Shown here in pieces: positions 53,501 to 64,000 of a DNA stretch of 64,000 nt. The first letter of the stretch is position 1. Every line of letters begins with the position of its first letter. This DNA is from Mesaphorura yosii (Eukaryota; Arthropoda; Collembola; Poduromorpha; Tullbergiidae): the NCBI GenBank assembly GCA_009869945.1, contig WIXG01000094.1, positions 62,001-126,000 of the forward strand, written 5' to 3'. The notes beneath the pieces are model-generated. The model made no database searches and had not been told where the DNA came from. It was given only the letters and a program-made list of their open reading frames with translations. The position numbers were made by a program, and so were the translations under genes.

Positions 53501-56500
53501 TTTTCACGGTAATTTATATCTTGATTGCATTGATTTACCGGCCTTGGTGGTTCCTCGCGTGGAAAGTCGTGACGATAGAATGCGAATTATAAGCAACATT
53601 AAGTATTTCTGCTGGCTTCCCATTGTTTTAGGTTGAAGATCTTGAGCTTGATACGAATTCTACGATAGCCAAGATAGCAGGGGCAAGGTCGTAAAGGTTA
53701 TCTTCTGGAGAACGTCGATAAAATTGGCATTGTTTGTCATTGATTTCTTTTGACCCACCAGACCACATTGTTAGCTGTTGGAATTGTTGCCGGGTAGATC
53801 TCTCAGTAAATAATGAATGTACCTCGCAGACTCGCTTGCCCGTTGTAATTTCAATTCCAACACTTCATTTTCATCAAGCAATACCAAAATTTTTCATCGG
53901 TGCAGCATATGAAAACCTCTTGGCGGGGTTATCAACAATGAAATGCACGAGCGAAGAATGAATGAATGACGCACTCTAACAATAGAATGGACGGACGGAT
54001 AGACGGCTTGCAGTTCACAACCTGATCTTGTCCCATGGTTCATGCATTACGAAAAACATAAAATGAAGTTTAATGTCTTGTAAATTATGGCTGGGAGTCT
54101 ATAAAAAGAAAATGCAATTCACAATTTGTATGCCAGTCGCGCTTCACGTGCCAGGGGGTCAAACAATTATTGTTAAGTACGATACGTACGTGCACCAGTA
54201 CCCAGGATCCAGGCTGCATAATACATTGCACTCCGCATTGTGCTGGCGCTGGCTGAAGTTGGAATGCGAATAAAATCGTTATCATCGAAGAAAGGTTAGT
54301 ATGGTCATACATCATTAAAAATATAAAATGACAATGGCATACTTCCTCTCTGATGACCTCATCGTGCCTCTCGCACAAGACACATACGAAAAGCGTTTAT
54401 GCTAGCATCATTCAAATTAACAATGCAGAAAATCGTAAGTGTCATTTCATTAATAAACGCATCTGCACAGTTATCTATCCGTGAATGCGCTCGACATGTG
54501 TCGTGCCATGCCAAGTTCCAAGAGAGGTAAATCGCAAATAAAATTATGACTTGCTGCCACACCTTTCTACTTACGTGAATTGCAATAAAAATGGAGGATT
54601 TATCTGCCACCATGGCAAGGTACGGTGCTTGTGAATGAATGAGTAAAATTCTTGAAGGTTGGGCGCAGCACATGAACAAATGATTCATGGATTCTTTGCC
54701 AAATGCCAAATGCAACCCTCATTTTTAGTAATCACTCAAGATTTATTCGCGAACGGCGACAATAAAACCCTCGAGTAAAAAAAATAATGAGCAAATACTC
54801 AGCATTGCTGAACAGCACTCGATCTGAGCTACCTTCAGCGTTCTCGCATGCAATTTGGATAAAGTAGCGTAATATTTATGTGTGAGCTTATTACTTTCGA
54901 GACTGCGTATGAATAATTGCAGTCATGAACCTGAACACACGCACTTTCGTTTATTTTGGTTTGGCACGTGCGTGTTAAGTCTCAAGACTGCAATAAGTTT
55001 AAGTGAGAACAGATCCCAGACGACTGCGACGGTTTACGACTCACACCAAAATAGCACGCACACGGTGCAAATTCTTTTTTGGCCAACGCGTACACGCTCC
55101 GTTTTGACAGTTGAATGAAATATTGCGTTAAAAATGGCTGGTGTAGATAATCAGTCACGAACTGAACAAATAATTATAATTACACTTAGCAAAGATGTAA
55201 AGGCAAAAGACGTGCTATGGGCAAAGCAAATATTAAGAGCCCGGTGTCAAAAGTAATGCAAAGCAGAAATTCTTGTCTGGTTTCCGGTAAAATTCTATTT
55301 CTGGTAAAAGAAAGGACTCAAAGAGTAACACGCAAGAATTGACTGCATTTACTTCGTATAGTCTGATGATCTTTCTCTTTGTGAAGAGAACAAAATTAAC
55401 AGTGGCACTGAATGCTTAATCCTGAATCAGTATTAGCTATATTCATTTTAGTGCACACGCCTAGTAATTTATGGCAATTAATACTCAAACTGAAAAGCAC
55501 TGAAATTAATTTCCCCGTAAATTATTAGCCCCCATTATAAATGTGCTGATGATTTCTCCGGGGAAGTCGTTAATCCATTAATCTTGTATTCGAGCATATG
55601 AATGCCTTCTCTGAACTATTAACTAATGCACACGTGGACACGTGAGCTCAAGAATTACAGCACGCTCCCGACGATCGAGACCTTTCTCTGCAGGCTAAAC
55701 CAACATTGTGTTGTAATTCGAATTCACCGCATCCTATCCTGATCGCAACATATTTCAGATCTAACCTATAATTAAAGGTCCAGCTCCGGGCAGCGGTCTG
55801 GGAAATGAAGCACAGGCACAACGGTCGAGGAAATTCAATCGAGTTAAAACCATGAATTTCCAGCTATGATCTATGCAGTCTGGACAAAATATGCCCTACA
55901 CGTTTACGTGCGCAGTTCACCTTGGTCAAAGCCGGAGATCTTAGATTTCATTGATAACTGGCTCGCTTACCCCCGACACGAATTGTGGGTGGTTGTAATT
56001 CAGTGCGCCTCACAAAAATTCAATTATATGCGTCATGAAAAGGGAATGGTGATGGTCACGACTCCGATAAGCAGCTATTAATGACACTACTCACAATGCA
56101 CGGTGGTTACCCATGTGGTTTATGCGACATTTGTTTATTCACGGCATTTTGGACAAGGGGAACCAGCTTGAATCTAATGACCGACCGTCCAAGTGCGTGA
56201 ATAATTCATCAGCAGTAACGTGAGCAGCTTTAATTTGAATACATAACTCGAAACAGAAACACAAATTAAATGTAATTTAGTCTCATTATCATAACTATGT
56301 TACATTGACACAAAGTCCCTTTCTCCTGCTGCATCCTGCACATTCTACTTTCCTGCTAACTGGGGCTTTATTTATTTTCACAGCTGAAGCCCAGCTAAAT
56401 TATTGTGAAATAATGTCCCTTGCACACCGCGTCGAGTCGGCATTTGTCAAAGTACGTTTATTTTACGCAGCATGTCGAGAAGGTAATGACAGTGTTTTCT

Positions 56501-57132
56501 TTACCAAAGAAAATGCATATTTAAAACTCAATAATTCACAAAGAGCAAGTTCGAAATGTGCTCCTCGAAAACGCGCCGAAGAACTTGCTTCATTGCCGTA
56601 AGTTTTAGTTGTAGTAGACAAATTGTCTTTGCTTTTGCCTGCCTGTTTCGGCAACTTTAATGGCTATGTGACATTATTGGACATTTACGCTGCATTTACC
56701 GCTGCGAAGCGCAAGTTCACAAGGACAGAGTAAACACTATATCCGTCCTAATACAGCTCGACTTGAGGAAAGTGCGTGAACATTACATCCAGGTTACATG
56801 CAAGTACTGATTGGTTGATGGAAACAGAACTCGACCACGACCTTACGTGTTCGAACATTGAAGGCACTGGATAACCTTAAAATTGACTTGGATCCATGCT
56901 TTCGACAACTCAACGATAAGAATGATCCACGCAACAAGCGAAAAAATTCATAGGTGTGCCGTACAGTGTGCCAAAATGTTGCGCTTGTCAAGTGCGGAAT
57001 TCCTGAAGAGCAGGTGCAACATAAGTGCTTTTTAATGTGGCTATAGTCACGTGATCCGCACTTGAAGATATGAACTTGCAGGTAGATATTTTAGAATCCA
57101 AATTCATAAGCATTGCGAAAAGTCAGTTTCAG

Positions 57133-57139
57133 TATAAAA
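57133..57139 (+). promoter_or_regulatory. TATA box of the first deacetylase gene
   Basis: TATAAAA lies 71 bases before the start codon at 57,204, so transcription should begin near 57,162 and give a leader of about 40 bases. The downstream paralogue also has TATAAAA in front of it, which supports the call. A TCAG-type motif at 57,194 is too far downstream to be the matching initiator. Confidence 0.55.
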
Positions 57140-57203
57140 GCGATAGTTACACCTGAGTTTGGTTTTGATTGGAATTCTGCCAGCATTCGTTTGTCAGTCC
57201 ATC

Positions 57204-58089
57204 ATGAGTTGGTTACATTTGCTAATCTTTTCCATTTCAATCGGCATTGCCGTTGGTGCATCTTTCCAATACGTGCAAGATTTCTCTGGTCGACAAAATG
57301 TAGATGGAGTAGATTACTACCGCTGCGTTCAAAATGGGACCATCGCGATTACATTTGGTAAACTTTGCCAGCATGAGATATCCATTCAAGTGTCGACCAA
57401 TTATTGAATGTTGTGCCGACCTTTGATTCAGACGATGGTCCGTCGACTGATCGCACTCTTCAATTGCAAGAGACGCTCCGAAGTCTGAATGTGCCAGCAA
57501 CATTCTTCGTCTGTGGTCAGCTGTATGGAAATATTAACGACCCGGCATCGCAGGCAGTTGTTCGGCAAACCGTGGCGAATGTAAATGGAAAGCCAATCCT
57601 CGAAAGTACTTCCATTTGAAAAAATAGTTAACGCAATCATACTCGCCACAGGGTTTCAACGTTGGGTCACACACGTGGTCACACGCTAGCCTGGATGGTC
57701 TCAGTGAGGCCGGCATTATTCAGGAAATGAACAGTCTAAGCAATGTGTTGATCCTTATTTTGGGTCGAGCTCCCACGGTTATGCGACCACCTTACGGCGC
57801 ATACAGCGATCAAGTTGTACGAGTTGTCAACGGACAGCTGGGCTTCAAATTGATTCTCTGGAGCATTGACACAGGCGATTGGGCTCATCCTGGCGACACT
57901 CCTGCTGGAGTTGCAGCGTACCAACAGACGCTGGCCGGCACTGTCCCATCCCAAACTCCTGGTTTCATTGCGTTGCACCACGATCCACTTCAGGGAAGTT
58001 CTGATCTTGCAGCCGCTGCGGTTAACTACGCTAGGAGTCAGGGATATCGTTTTGTTTCTCTTCAAGAATGTCTTGGATTTGACTTCTAA
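57204..58089 (+). CDS. Secreted CE4 polysaccharide (chitin) deacetylase, copy 1
   Basis: The enzyme should remove acetyl groups from N-acetylglucosamine polymers such as chitin or peptidoglycan, outside the cell. Coding exons are 57,204-57,357, 57,432-57,580 and 57,652-58,089, with GT-AG introns of 74 and 71 bp; the product is 246 residues. Residues 1-19 form a signal peptide, and the rest is one NodB domain. All five family 4 motifs are visible: TFDDGPS with D52 (base) and D53 (metal), SHTWSH with metal ligands H108 and H112, RPPYG at 146-150, DTGDW at 174-178, and LHHD with H211. C41 and C241 probably form the disulfide seen in fungal relatives. NGT at 44-46 is a glycosylation site. C79, near the active site, is absent from copy 2. 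No chitin-binding domain is present, unlike most arthropod cuticle deacetylases. Family is certain; exact substrate is not. Confidence 0.93.
57358..57431 (+). other. Intron 1 of deacetylase copy 1 (74 bp)
   Basis: It starts GTAAAC and ends TTGATTCAG. Removing it joins TTT G to AC GAT and restores the family motif TFDDGPS, which would otherwise be broken by a frame change. It is in phase 1, at the same place as the second intron of copy 2. Confidence 0.9.
57581..57651 (+). other. Intron 2 of deacetylase copy 1 (71 bp)
   Basis: It starts GTAAAT and ends CGCCACAG, in phase 0. Removing it joins QTVAN to GFNVGSHTWSH, which is the expected spacing before the metal-binding motif. The paralogue has an intron at the same codon boundary. 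Confidence 0.9.
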
Positions 58090-58102
58090 ACAAACAAAAG
58101 CA

Positions 58103-58108
58103 ATTAAA
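58103..58108 (+). terminator. Likely polyadenylation signal of copy 1
   Basis: ATTAAA, the commonest variant signal, lies 13 bases after the stop codon. No AATAAA was seen in the following 100 bases. If it is used, the 3' leader would be very short, like that of copy 2. Confidence 0.35.
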
Positions 58109-58109
58109 C

Positions 58110-58458
58110 GGGAATTCCAAATGAAAGTAGAGGTAGCGTATGATAATTGCGATTAATTGATGCACTTCGAATGCCCTTCAAATCATAATACAGCGTGACA
58201 ATGCGAATTGAAATATTTGGTGTGATTGGCATACACAACATGATAAGCTGTCCAATGTGATAACGATGAGTAATGAAGACAATTTAATGCGAAATACCCG
58301 GACATCAAATCTTTGTTTTAATGTTGACTGATTCGTGTTCATTGTTTTCATCAGTGTCTGTGCTTGTGCTTGACGGGTCCTGCTGGGCACGCCTGCCAAA
58401 AGCTTGGCACTCAGCAGGCGACAACTCATCACCAGATTCGTAATTTTGTTAACTTTTC
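58110..58458. other. Spacer between the two deacetylase genes
   Basis: About 350 bases carry no gene. A stem-loop can form at 58,379-58,418: CCTGCTG pairs with CAGCAGG, and inside it TGCCAA pairs with TTGGCA around AAGC, with an uneven internal loop. It may be incidental. The spacer ends at the TATA box of copy 2, so the second gene has its own promoter. Confidence 0.6.
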
Positions 58459-58465
58459 TATAAAA
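58459..58465 (+). promoter_or_regulatory. TATA box of the second deacetylase gene
   Basis: TATAAAA lies 95 bases before the start codon at 58,554, which predicts transcription from about 58,490 and a leader of roughly 60 bases. Apart from the TATA core, the promoters of the two copies look different, so their expression may differ. Confidence 0.55.
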
Positions 58466-58553
58466 GTGGAAGTTTAGTTTGAGTTGACGGGCATTTCGTA
58501 ATTAACAAGCTCAAGTTTGCACATACACTGTACGAGCTCATACCTGATAAGTT

Positions 58554-59555
58554 ATGACATTCGTACATTTGGTCATTTTTTCCGTTTCAATTGGCATTGT
58601 CCTCGCTGCACCAAATTATGTAAGTAGACTCACAAACAAATCTTAATCTTGAAGTCTGTTCTCTCCAAAATGCAATTCTTTGCCCTATCAGCATGGAGTG
58701 CATAATTCAGTGGAGAGAACGTTCGAGTGGACTCAAGATTTTTCTCAGCGCCAAAATCGCGAAGGAGTCGACTACTTTCGTTGTGTTCAAAACGGGACTA
58801 TCGCAATTACATTTGGTAATCTCATCGATATTTCATTCTCGCCAGTTTTGATTACAGACCAATGCTTATCTCATTTTCAATGCTGCGCTGATATAGACGA
58901 TGGCCCTTCCCTCGAACGCACACCTCAAGTAACTACTGTTCTCCAGAATCTGAATGTACCAGCAACATTTTTCATCAACGGCAGGAATGGTGCATATATT
59001 TACGATCCTGCAGCCCAGGCGGTTGTGTTGAAAAACGTCGCAAATGTAATGAACTCAGACTACTAATAGTGCTAATTCTACTACTTAGGCTTAACGTATT
59101 TTGTGTCATCACCGTAGGGGCACGCAATTGCGTCACATACGTGGTCGCATCCCAATCTGAAAACAATTGATGAAACGGCCACAATCCAAGAAATGAATCG
59201 TCTAAGCAATGGTCTCACTCTGCTGTTGGGCAAGTCCCCAATGATTATGCGGCCACCTTTCGGTTCGTACAATGACGAAGTGGCCCGGATTGTCAACGGA
59301 CTGTTGGGTTACAAACTGATTCTTTGGAGCATTGACACAAATGACTGGCGACATCCTGGTGACACGGCTGCCGGAGTTGCTGAATATGAAGAAGCCTTGG
59401 CGGACACGGACCCGTCCCTAACTCCTGGTTACATTGTCTTACACCATGATCCAGTTCTGGGCAGCGCCGATCTGGCAGCAGCAGCGATTGATTACGCAAG
59501 GAGCCAGGGATATCGTTTCGTCTCTCTTCAAGAATGTCTTGGCTTTGATATTTAA
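58554..59555 (+). CDS. Secreted CE4 polysaccharide (chitin) deacetylase, copy 2
   Basis: This is the paralogue of the gene 464 bp upstream, with the same predicted reaction. Coding exons are 58,554-58,619, 58,692-58,815, 58,897-59,045 and 59,118-59,555, separated by GT-AG introns of 72, 81 and 72 bp; the product is 258 residues. Residues 1-18 or 1-19 form a signal peptide very like that of copy 1. The NodB domain keeps TFDDGPS (D64, D65), SHTWSH (H120, H124), RPPFG at 158-162, DTNDW at 186-190 and LHHD with H223. Phe161 replaces the Tyr of copy 1 in the third motif. C53 and C253 match the likely disulfide. The last exons of the two copies agree at 98 of 145 positions. This copy carries an extra intron after the signal peptide and 12 more residues there. 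It looks intact and functional. Confidence 0.93.
58620..58691 (+). other. Extra intron 1 of deacetylase copy 2 (72 bp)
   Basis: It starts GTAAGT and ends GCCCTATCAG, in phase 0 after Tyr22, just behind the signal peptide. Copy 1 has no intron here; its coding sequence runs straight from signal peptide to enzyme domain. The other AG nearby (58,709-58,710 area) would give the wrong frame, so this acceptor is preferred. Confidence 0.8.
58816..58896 (+). other. Intron 2 of deacetylase copy 2 (81 bp)
   Basis: It starts GTAATC and ends GATATAG, in phase 1 inside the codon for Asp64. Removing it restores TFDDGPS. The position equals intron 1 of copy 1. Confidence 0.9.
59046..59117 (+). other. Intron 3 of deacetylase copy 2 (72 bp)
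   Basis: It starts GTAATG and ends ACCGTAG, in phase 0. Removing it joins KNVAN to GHAIASHTWSH, matching intron 2 of copy 1. Confidence 0.9.
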
Positions 59556-59583
59556 ACTGTGGCTAAAAGCACAAAAAGCTGAC

Positions 59584-59589
59584 AATAAA
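59584..59589 (+). terminator. Polyadenylation signal of copy 2
   Basis: AATAAA lies 28 bases after the stop codon, in the normal range for a short 3' untranslated region. Confidence 0.6.
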
Positions 59590-59609
59590 ATTCACAGCGC
59601 GATACTCGC

Positions 59610-62600
59610 GAAAGTCAGGTTATCGACTTATTTCGACGTCAACAATGGACAGTTAAACTTAAGTGGTCTTTGTGTTTAGTAACAGAGGTGGGACGTGCAA
59701 AAATTTGTGCATCTCGTACAGAGTCCACTTTGTATTGTTGTCGAGCTGTGCAGTTCAAGTTCTTGGTCGTGATCCTTTTGTTATCTTGAGACGGTTCTTG
59801 TCATATCGCAAAGAATTGTATCGCAACAATTTGTCATTCTGCCTTTGATACACTCTTCACACAAATTGAAATCATTTGGTATTCCGACCGCAGAACATCA
59901 TTTTGTTGGTCTCTCCGCTCAGTTGCTTCGTTGAACTGCCCTGCAAGAAAGATTCTTTATATTTGATCGAGATTATCTTAGTTGGCTGGTAACTTCTTTC
60001 GAAGCTCAACTCAACGAACGCGGCTGCATTAAATTAAGCCCCTGAGTACAAGTGTTATTGATGCCTGATTAATATTCCGTGCTACGCCCATCGGACATTA
60101 GCGTATTAGCTCAAGCTCAAGGTCCAGTCAGACGCTGTCGCATTGCAGGCTCAATATTCGGATATTGCGTAATGAATTTTAATAACGCAAGGAAGAGAGA
60201 ACTATTGACTGTTGGATTCACCGAATGAATGAAAATCCATCGTGAACACTTTTGGTGGGAATAGTTTATCCAAAGGTCAACCAATGGTAACAGCTCTAAA
60301 TTAATGTGACACGTCAAATTGCTTTGGGAGAAGAGACTCAATTTCTGAGGAGGCTGGCGCGACTTATAATGCTTGATTATAAATAATACATAAATCAAAT
60401 TATAAAATTCTTGGATTGCGTAGTAAACTCGTGGTTAAATTGAGCAGAGCAAAGGACTGGCCACAGCCGTCCAAATTCATCTTTCACAATTTAATGAATT
60501 TATTCATCATTTGAACTTCTGGATAACATTCATCGTAAGAGAAGATTCACAAAATTTCGAATTTCTGGTCTTCATTGGTCTGAATACGGACGCGCGAAGT
60601 GTATGGTGATTTGGTCGTATGCGCGTTATGAATTGTATCAACAGAATAATTTGACACTAATTCATACCTCCCGAATTCCAAGCACTAATAACACCTTCAG
60701 TTGGTGATTCTCTCCAAAATCTCCTGGCAAAGTTACCTCTAATTTGATTTCATGTCCGGTGGCGCCGTTTTACTGCAGTTATGATCTATTGCTCTTTTCT
60801 TGTACATAACCTATTTTTATCTCATTATTTATAGCAAGTTTGACGAAAATATCTTAGACAAGAAAGCTTGAGATAAAAGCAGAGCATTAGCCAGCAGCGT
60901 GTTGGCTCAACTGCAAAGGAAGGCCAAGTTCAGGAACTTGACAGCCATTAAATTAATCTACGAGATCCAATTTGTAAATTCTTGTTACAAGCTCGCCGGC
61001 CCGCACACGACAGAGCTGCGTTGAATAGAAACGACATTGAATTGAATACGGCACAGGTGCGGCCACCGGTTAAGGTGGGCCGTCACAGGAAAAACCTAAT
61101 GGGGTTTTGTCTAGCGACAATATAATTTATGTTTGAGAATGTTCGCAGAATATACGTGTTCACAGCAAACGACTTTTATTGTTTTCGCAGCTACAACTTA
61201 TTCTAATGTGTCTGCGGGCTGCATTCTTGAAATAATATGTGAACGAAATTATAGTCGTCTCGGCTCGCATTTCACCAGATGAAATCTTGATGACGGCCCG
61301 ACTGCTGCGGTTCTGTCGCCGTTGTTGTCAAGTATAAATCCGCGTATGACCATATTTATTTGACACCGTCATAAGTTTTTACGTTTGTTTGCCGAATGCG
61401 CGTAATTCTTCAGGTCCTGATTGTCTCGCGGATGCTTTGTGAGGTGGTTTCTTGTTTTCTGTTGATGGGTGGCCACCGGCCGCCAGATCGACAAGCAACA
61501 TGCATCACATTGACCAAATCGACGAAATTTACCGTTCATTCCGATTCCTAAATTCCGATTACCACAATGATAAGGTTGAACATCGTTTTCTAGGCCTGAA
61601 GGTTTGGCAATTGAAGATTCTGAATAGAAAGGCAGTAATTGACATGGGCATGGACTCATGAAGACATTAACCGCTTGCGCTCATTAACTCATCAGTCTCC
61701 ACATCCTCATTCGCCGTCCGCCCGTACAATTTCGTGGTCATCTATTCCTCTAACTGCTTGCTTTGAAGTTTCATGCACCAGTCTCATTAAATTTGAGATT
61801 TATTGCAACATTTTTAATACTCTCCAAGATAATTAAATGAACACCTTATCTGATGAGTGTCTATGCAGCCAGCCATACAATGCAAAAGAAGTCTAGTCTT
61901 TTATGAGAAAACTGGTTTAGTATTTAGGAGAGAATTCAGAAATAAATTTCTTAATGAATTGCTGTCTGAAAACATCAATAACACAGTCTTTGTTACGAGA
62001 CGAGCTAAACGACTAAGACCATCCGCCCAGCTCTGATCTGGTAGAAAACATCACGGCGTACTCGAATTCTTGACCACAAACACAAAGAAGAGGAGAGAAG
62101 GTGGGAAAAGACTTGACCTCATTTGACACATGTCGTGATATTGTGACATTAACAGCACATATTTTACCCTTAAAAGATACTGAAAGCAAACTCAGGTTGG
62201 GTTCAGCTCGAGAGATAAGAATTGGCTGGTGGCATTAAAAACTGTATCTTCGAAAGTGGTCACAAAACGCAGGCAAAACTGGAGTAAGAACAAGGGTAAG
62301 ACTACTGTCAACATTTGCACTGAACAGCAGATTAAACCATTAGAAACGACCCACAGTGTGGGCTTTCTGCATTCTGTATTGCTTCAACCACAGCCATTTA
62401 CGTCGTTAATATTTCACGGACCTTGATGGTGAGTGACACGCAATGACCAAATTACCGGATCAACCAACAACGGAACGGAAATATTGATAATTCAGCAAAT
62501 CACGATACGATTGCAGGATTAAGTTTGTAATTTCTGACGTAGCATGGCTCGCGATTGTCGTGGCTTGCATGTTATCTGAGGAGGAAAAGGATCCTGGAGC

Positions 62601-63925
62601 TGGTTTCGTACTTCATGCTAGGTCATTGCTGTCACTCATATATCATTTGAACACCTTTCCGGCATCAGTGCTTCCTTCCTGTGTGTTTATCCATAAAATA
62701 CGGTTTTATTTTACTTTCAAGAACGGGATTCTGTTTTTGAATCATGACTTGGTCGGGGTAACTGATAAAAATTATGGTTGCGTGCTTACGCTGATTGAAA
62801 GGAACCCTGTCATTAAAGAAACACAACAAATATTGACTTAGGATAGGTTCTACTGTTACATATCCGGAATGAATGAAGTGTTCCGGACTCAAGTGGCAGA
62901 ACGTGGGACAATCATGAGCAACGTGGCGAAAGCATTGCCTTGCCGTGCTATTTTGATTGAATTCAAGAACTCCTCGTCTGAGAGTCCCGCTTACCGCTTT
63001 GCTTTATTAGCACATCTTTAGTGTGCTCATGAATTCGTTCTTGTCTGTCTGTATACTTTATGTATAGAATTTTTGTGGAATCCGCTGCCCGATTCAGATA
63101 TAAATATGTCCGCCGTAAATCGAAACGTTTCCTAAAGCAAGACAGCAGTGGTGCACCAGGAGAACAGATTTAATATTGTAATATTACGCAGCATTCGTTT
63201 TACAGCCTAAGTGCAAGTTGAACAGTGAAGGAAGCATCTATCATTGGGTATCTATCGTGGTCATACTTGATATACGAATCGAGGATAATCTATGCGATGT
63301 CGATGATTTTAAAATGCATGTCCGAGATAATAATACTAAATTCGGAGCGAGTTGCTGCCCAATGCAGTATCTCAGAAACGAGGAAGGAATAGGATTTGCT
63401 CGTGTGGAAGTATGCGTCATCCTTGAAATCATATTATTCTTGGCCAATGATGGAAGTTTTCCATGGAAGAAGATAGAATAGTTGTGAAACTCAGGCTGCA
63501 GCGGAGGAAGCAAACTACTGTTGATGCCTGAACATTGGCTCTTGGCTGTACTCAATTTTCAGGGACAGTTTAATAAACTCCTAATAAAAAATTGCTTTCA
63601 AGTGCCTCGTAGAGACAAGCAGATATAATTATGTAGCCGAAGGGTCAGGTTTACATAGGTTCAGAAGGACGCATACCAGTACATTGCTCGAACTTATATG
63701 CCCGCATCATTCAAGACATCAAACGCGGAAGCAAGTTTTATCTATATTGATGCCTTCAACGAATGTAGATTGGGTGAGAATCAAGTTGTTTCGTCTGTTT
63801 AGCTGGTGATAAGTTATAGGTTTACATAAGTCAGGTAACATAAACGAAAATTTGATGGAAGTTTGATACGCCTATTAAGCTGACACATATATTAGCAAGC
63901 AAAATAGACCATGTGGAACCATAAG
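59610..63925. other. Gene-free stretch downstream of the deacetylases
   Basis: I found no third deacetylase and no other recognisable gene. TATA-like sequences occur near 61,335 and 63,100 without a coding start I can support behind them. Frames at 62,560-62,841 and 63,218-63,481 (93 and 87 codons) have no family resemblance. A short inverted repeat (TCCGGAA, 11-base gap, TTCCGGA) near 62,863-62,887 is within chance. Confidence 0.45.
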
Positions 63926-64000
63926 CGAGAGTGTCAGAGCCGAAGGCGACGCCGGGGAGACCGAGTGGCGGTGACGCCAAGAATGAGATAAGAATGGCTG
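63926..64000. other. Abruptly GC-rich tip at the window edge
   Basis: The last 75 bases are clearly richer in G and C than the preceding kilobases and run off the window. They could be the start of an exon, a promoter or a repeat. A short plus-strand frame of 27 codons beginning at the ATG at 63,911 is rich in arginine and then stops. Nothing decides between these. Confidence 0.25.

Larger units (their letters stand above)
35640..57100. other. Gene-free stretch upstream of the deacetylase pair
   Basis: No gene was recognised. The longest frame of the window is here (38,050-38,628, 192 codons) and is listed separately. A region with long frames on both strands lies at 48,322-48,891. Splice-acceptor-like sites occur (for example before 41,620 and before 44,389), but the frames behind them match no family and lack a convincing donor. 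Simple repeats include four GGCTT units at 41,563-41,582. The final 500 bases before the first deacetylase contain no third copy of that gene. Confidence 0.45.

Noticed and set aside
56305-56601. Frame with a hydrophobic start and a nearby GTAAGT, just upstream of the deacetylases
   Set aside because: It begins with TTG, the hydrophobic part is not followed by a recognisable domain, and an acceptor-like site inside it opens onto a stop in another frame.
57501-57520. Possibility that the deacetylase genes are bacterial or fungal contamination
   Set aside because: Introns with animal-like size exclude bacteria, and the surrounding gene-poor DNA is unlike a fungal genome, though only flanking assembly data can settle it.

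Overview
The window looks like a gene-poor stretch of an animal genome. An arthropod is most likely, and a springtail (Collembola) or similar soil hexapod fits best, but that last step is inference. The reasons are AT-rich DNA with tens of kilobases lacking recognisable genes, short introns of 71-81 bp with normal GT-AG borders, and TATA-box promoters. I see no operons, no ribosome binding sites and no dense gene packing, which argues against bacteria and against a fungus even though the only clear genes have fungal/bacterial-type relatives.

Layout. Bases 1 to about 7,700 hold no recognisable gene. Around 7,800-8,700 there is a possible transcription start zone and a short plus-strand coding start whose first 25 residues form a signal peptide. 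It ends at a perfect splice donor (8,704/8,705), so it may be the first coding exon of a gene with a very long first intron, or a 60-residue membrane microprotein if read without splicing. From about 8,800 to 57,100 I could not recognise any exon, RNA gene or transposon; only small repeats and two unusually good hairpins (26,318 and 35,596) stand out. The long open frames there resemble no family I know.

The supported genes are a tandem pair on the plus strand at 57,204-58,089 and 58,554-59,555. Both encode small secreted carbohydrate esterase family 4 (NodB-type polysaccharide/chitin deacetylase) enzymes with all five active-site motifs. I could resolve all their introns: two in the first gene, three in the second. 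The last exons are 68 percent identical in protein (98 of 145 positions by hand alignment), so the pair is an old local duplication. Both are single-domain enzymes without chitin-binding domains, unlike the usual multi-domain arthropod cuticle deacetylases. A horizontally acquired, then intron-bearing and duplicated enzyme, used on fungal or bacterial wall sugars, is the most interesting reading. Bases 59,600-64,000 are again without a gene I can support, apart from an abrupt GC-rich tip at the window edge.

No tRNA, rRNA, CRISPR array, intact transposon or virus-like element was recognised by eye.
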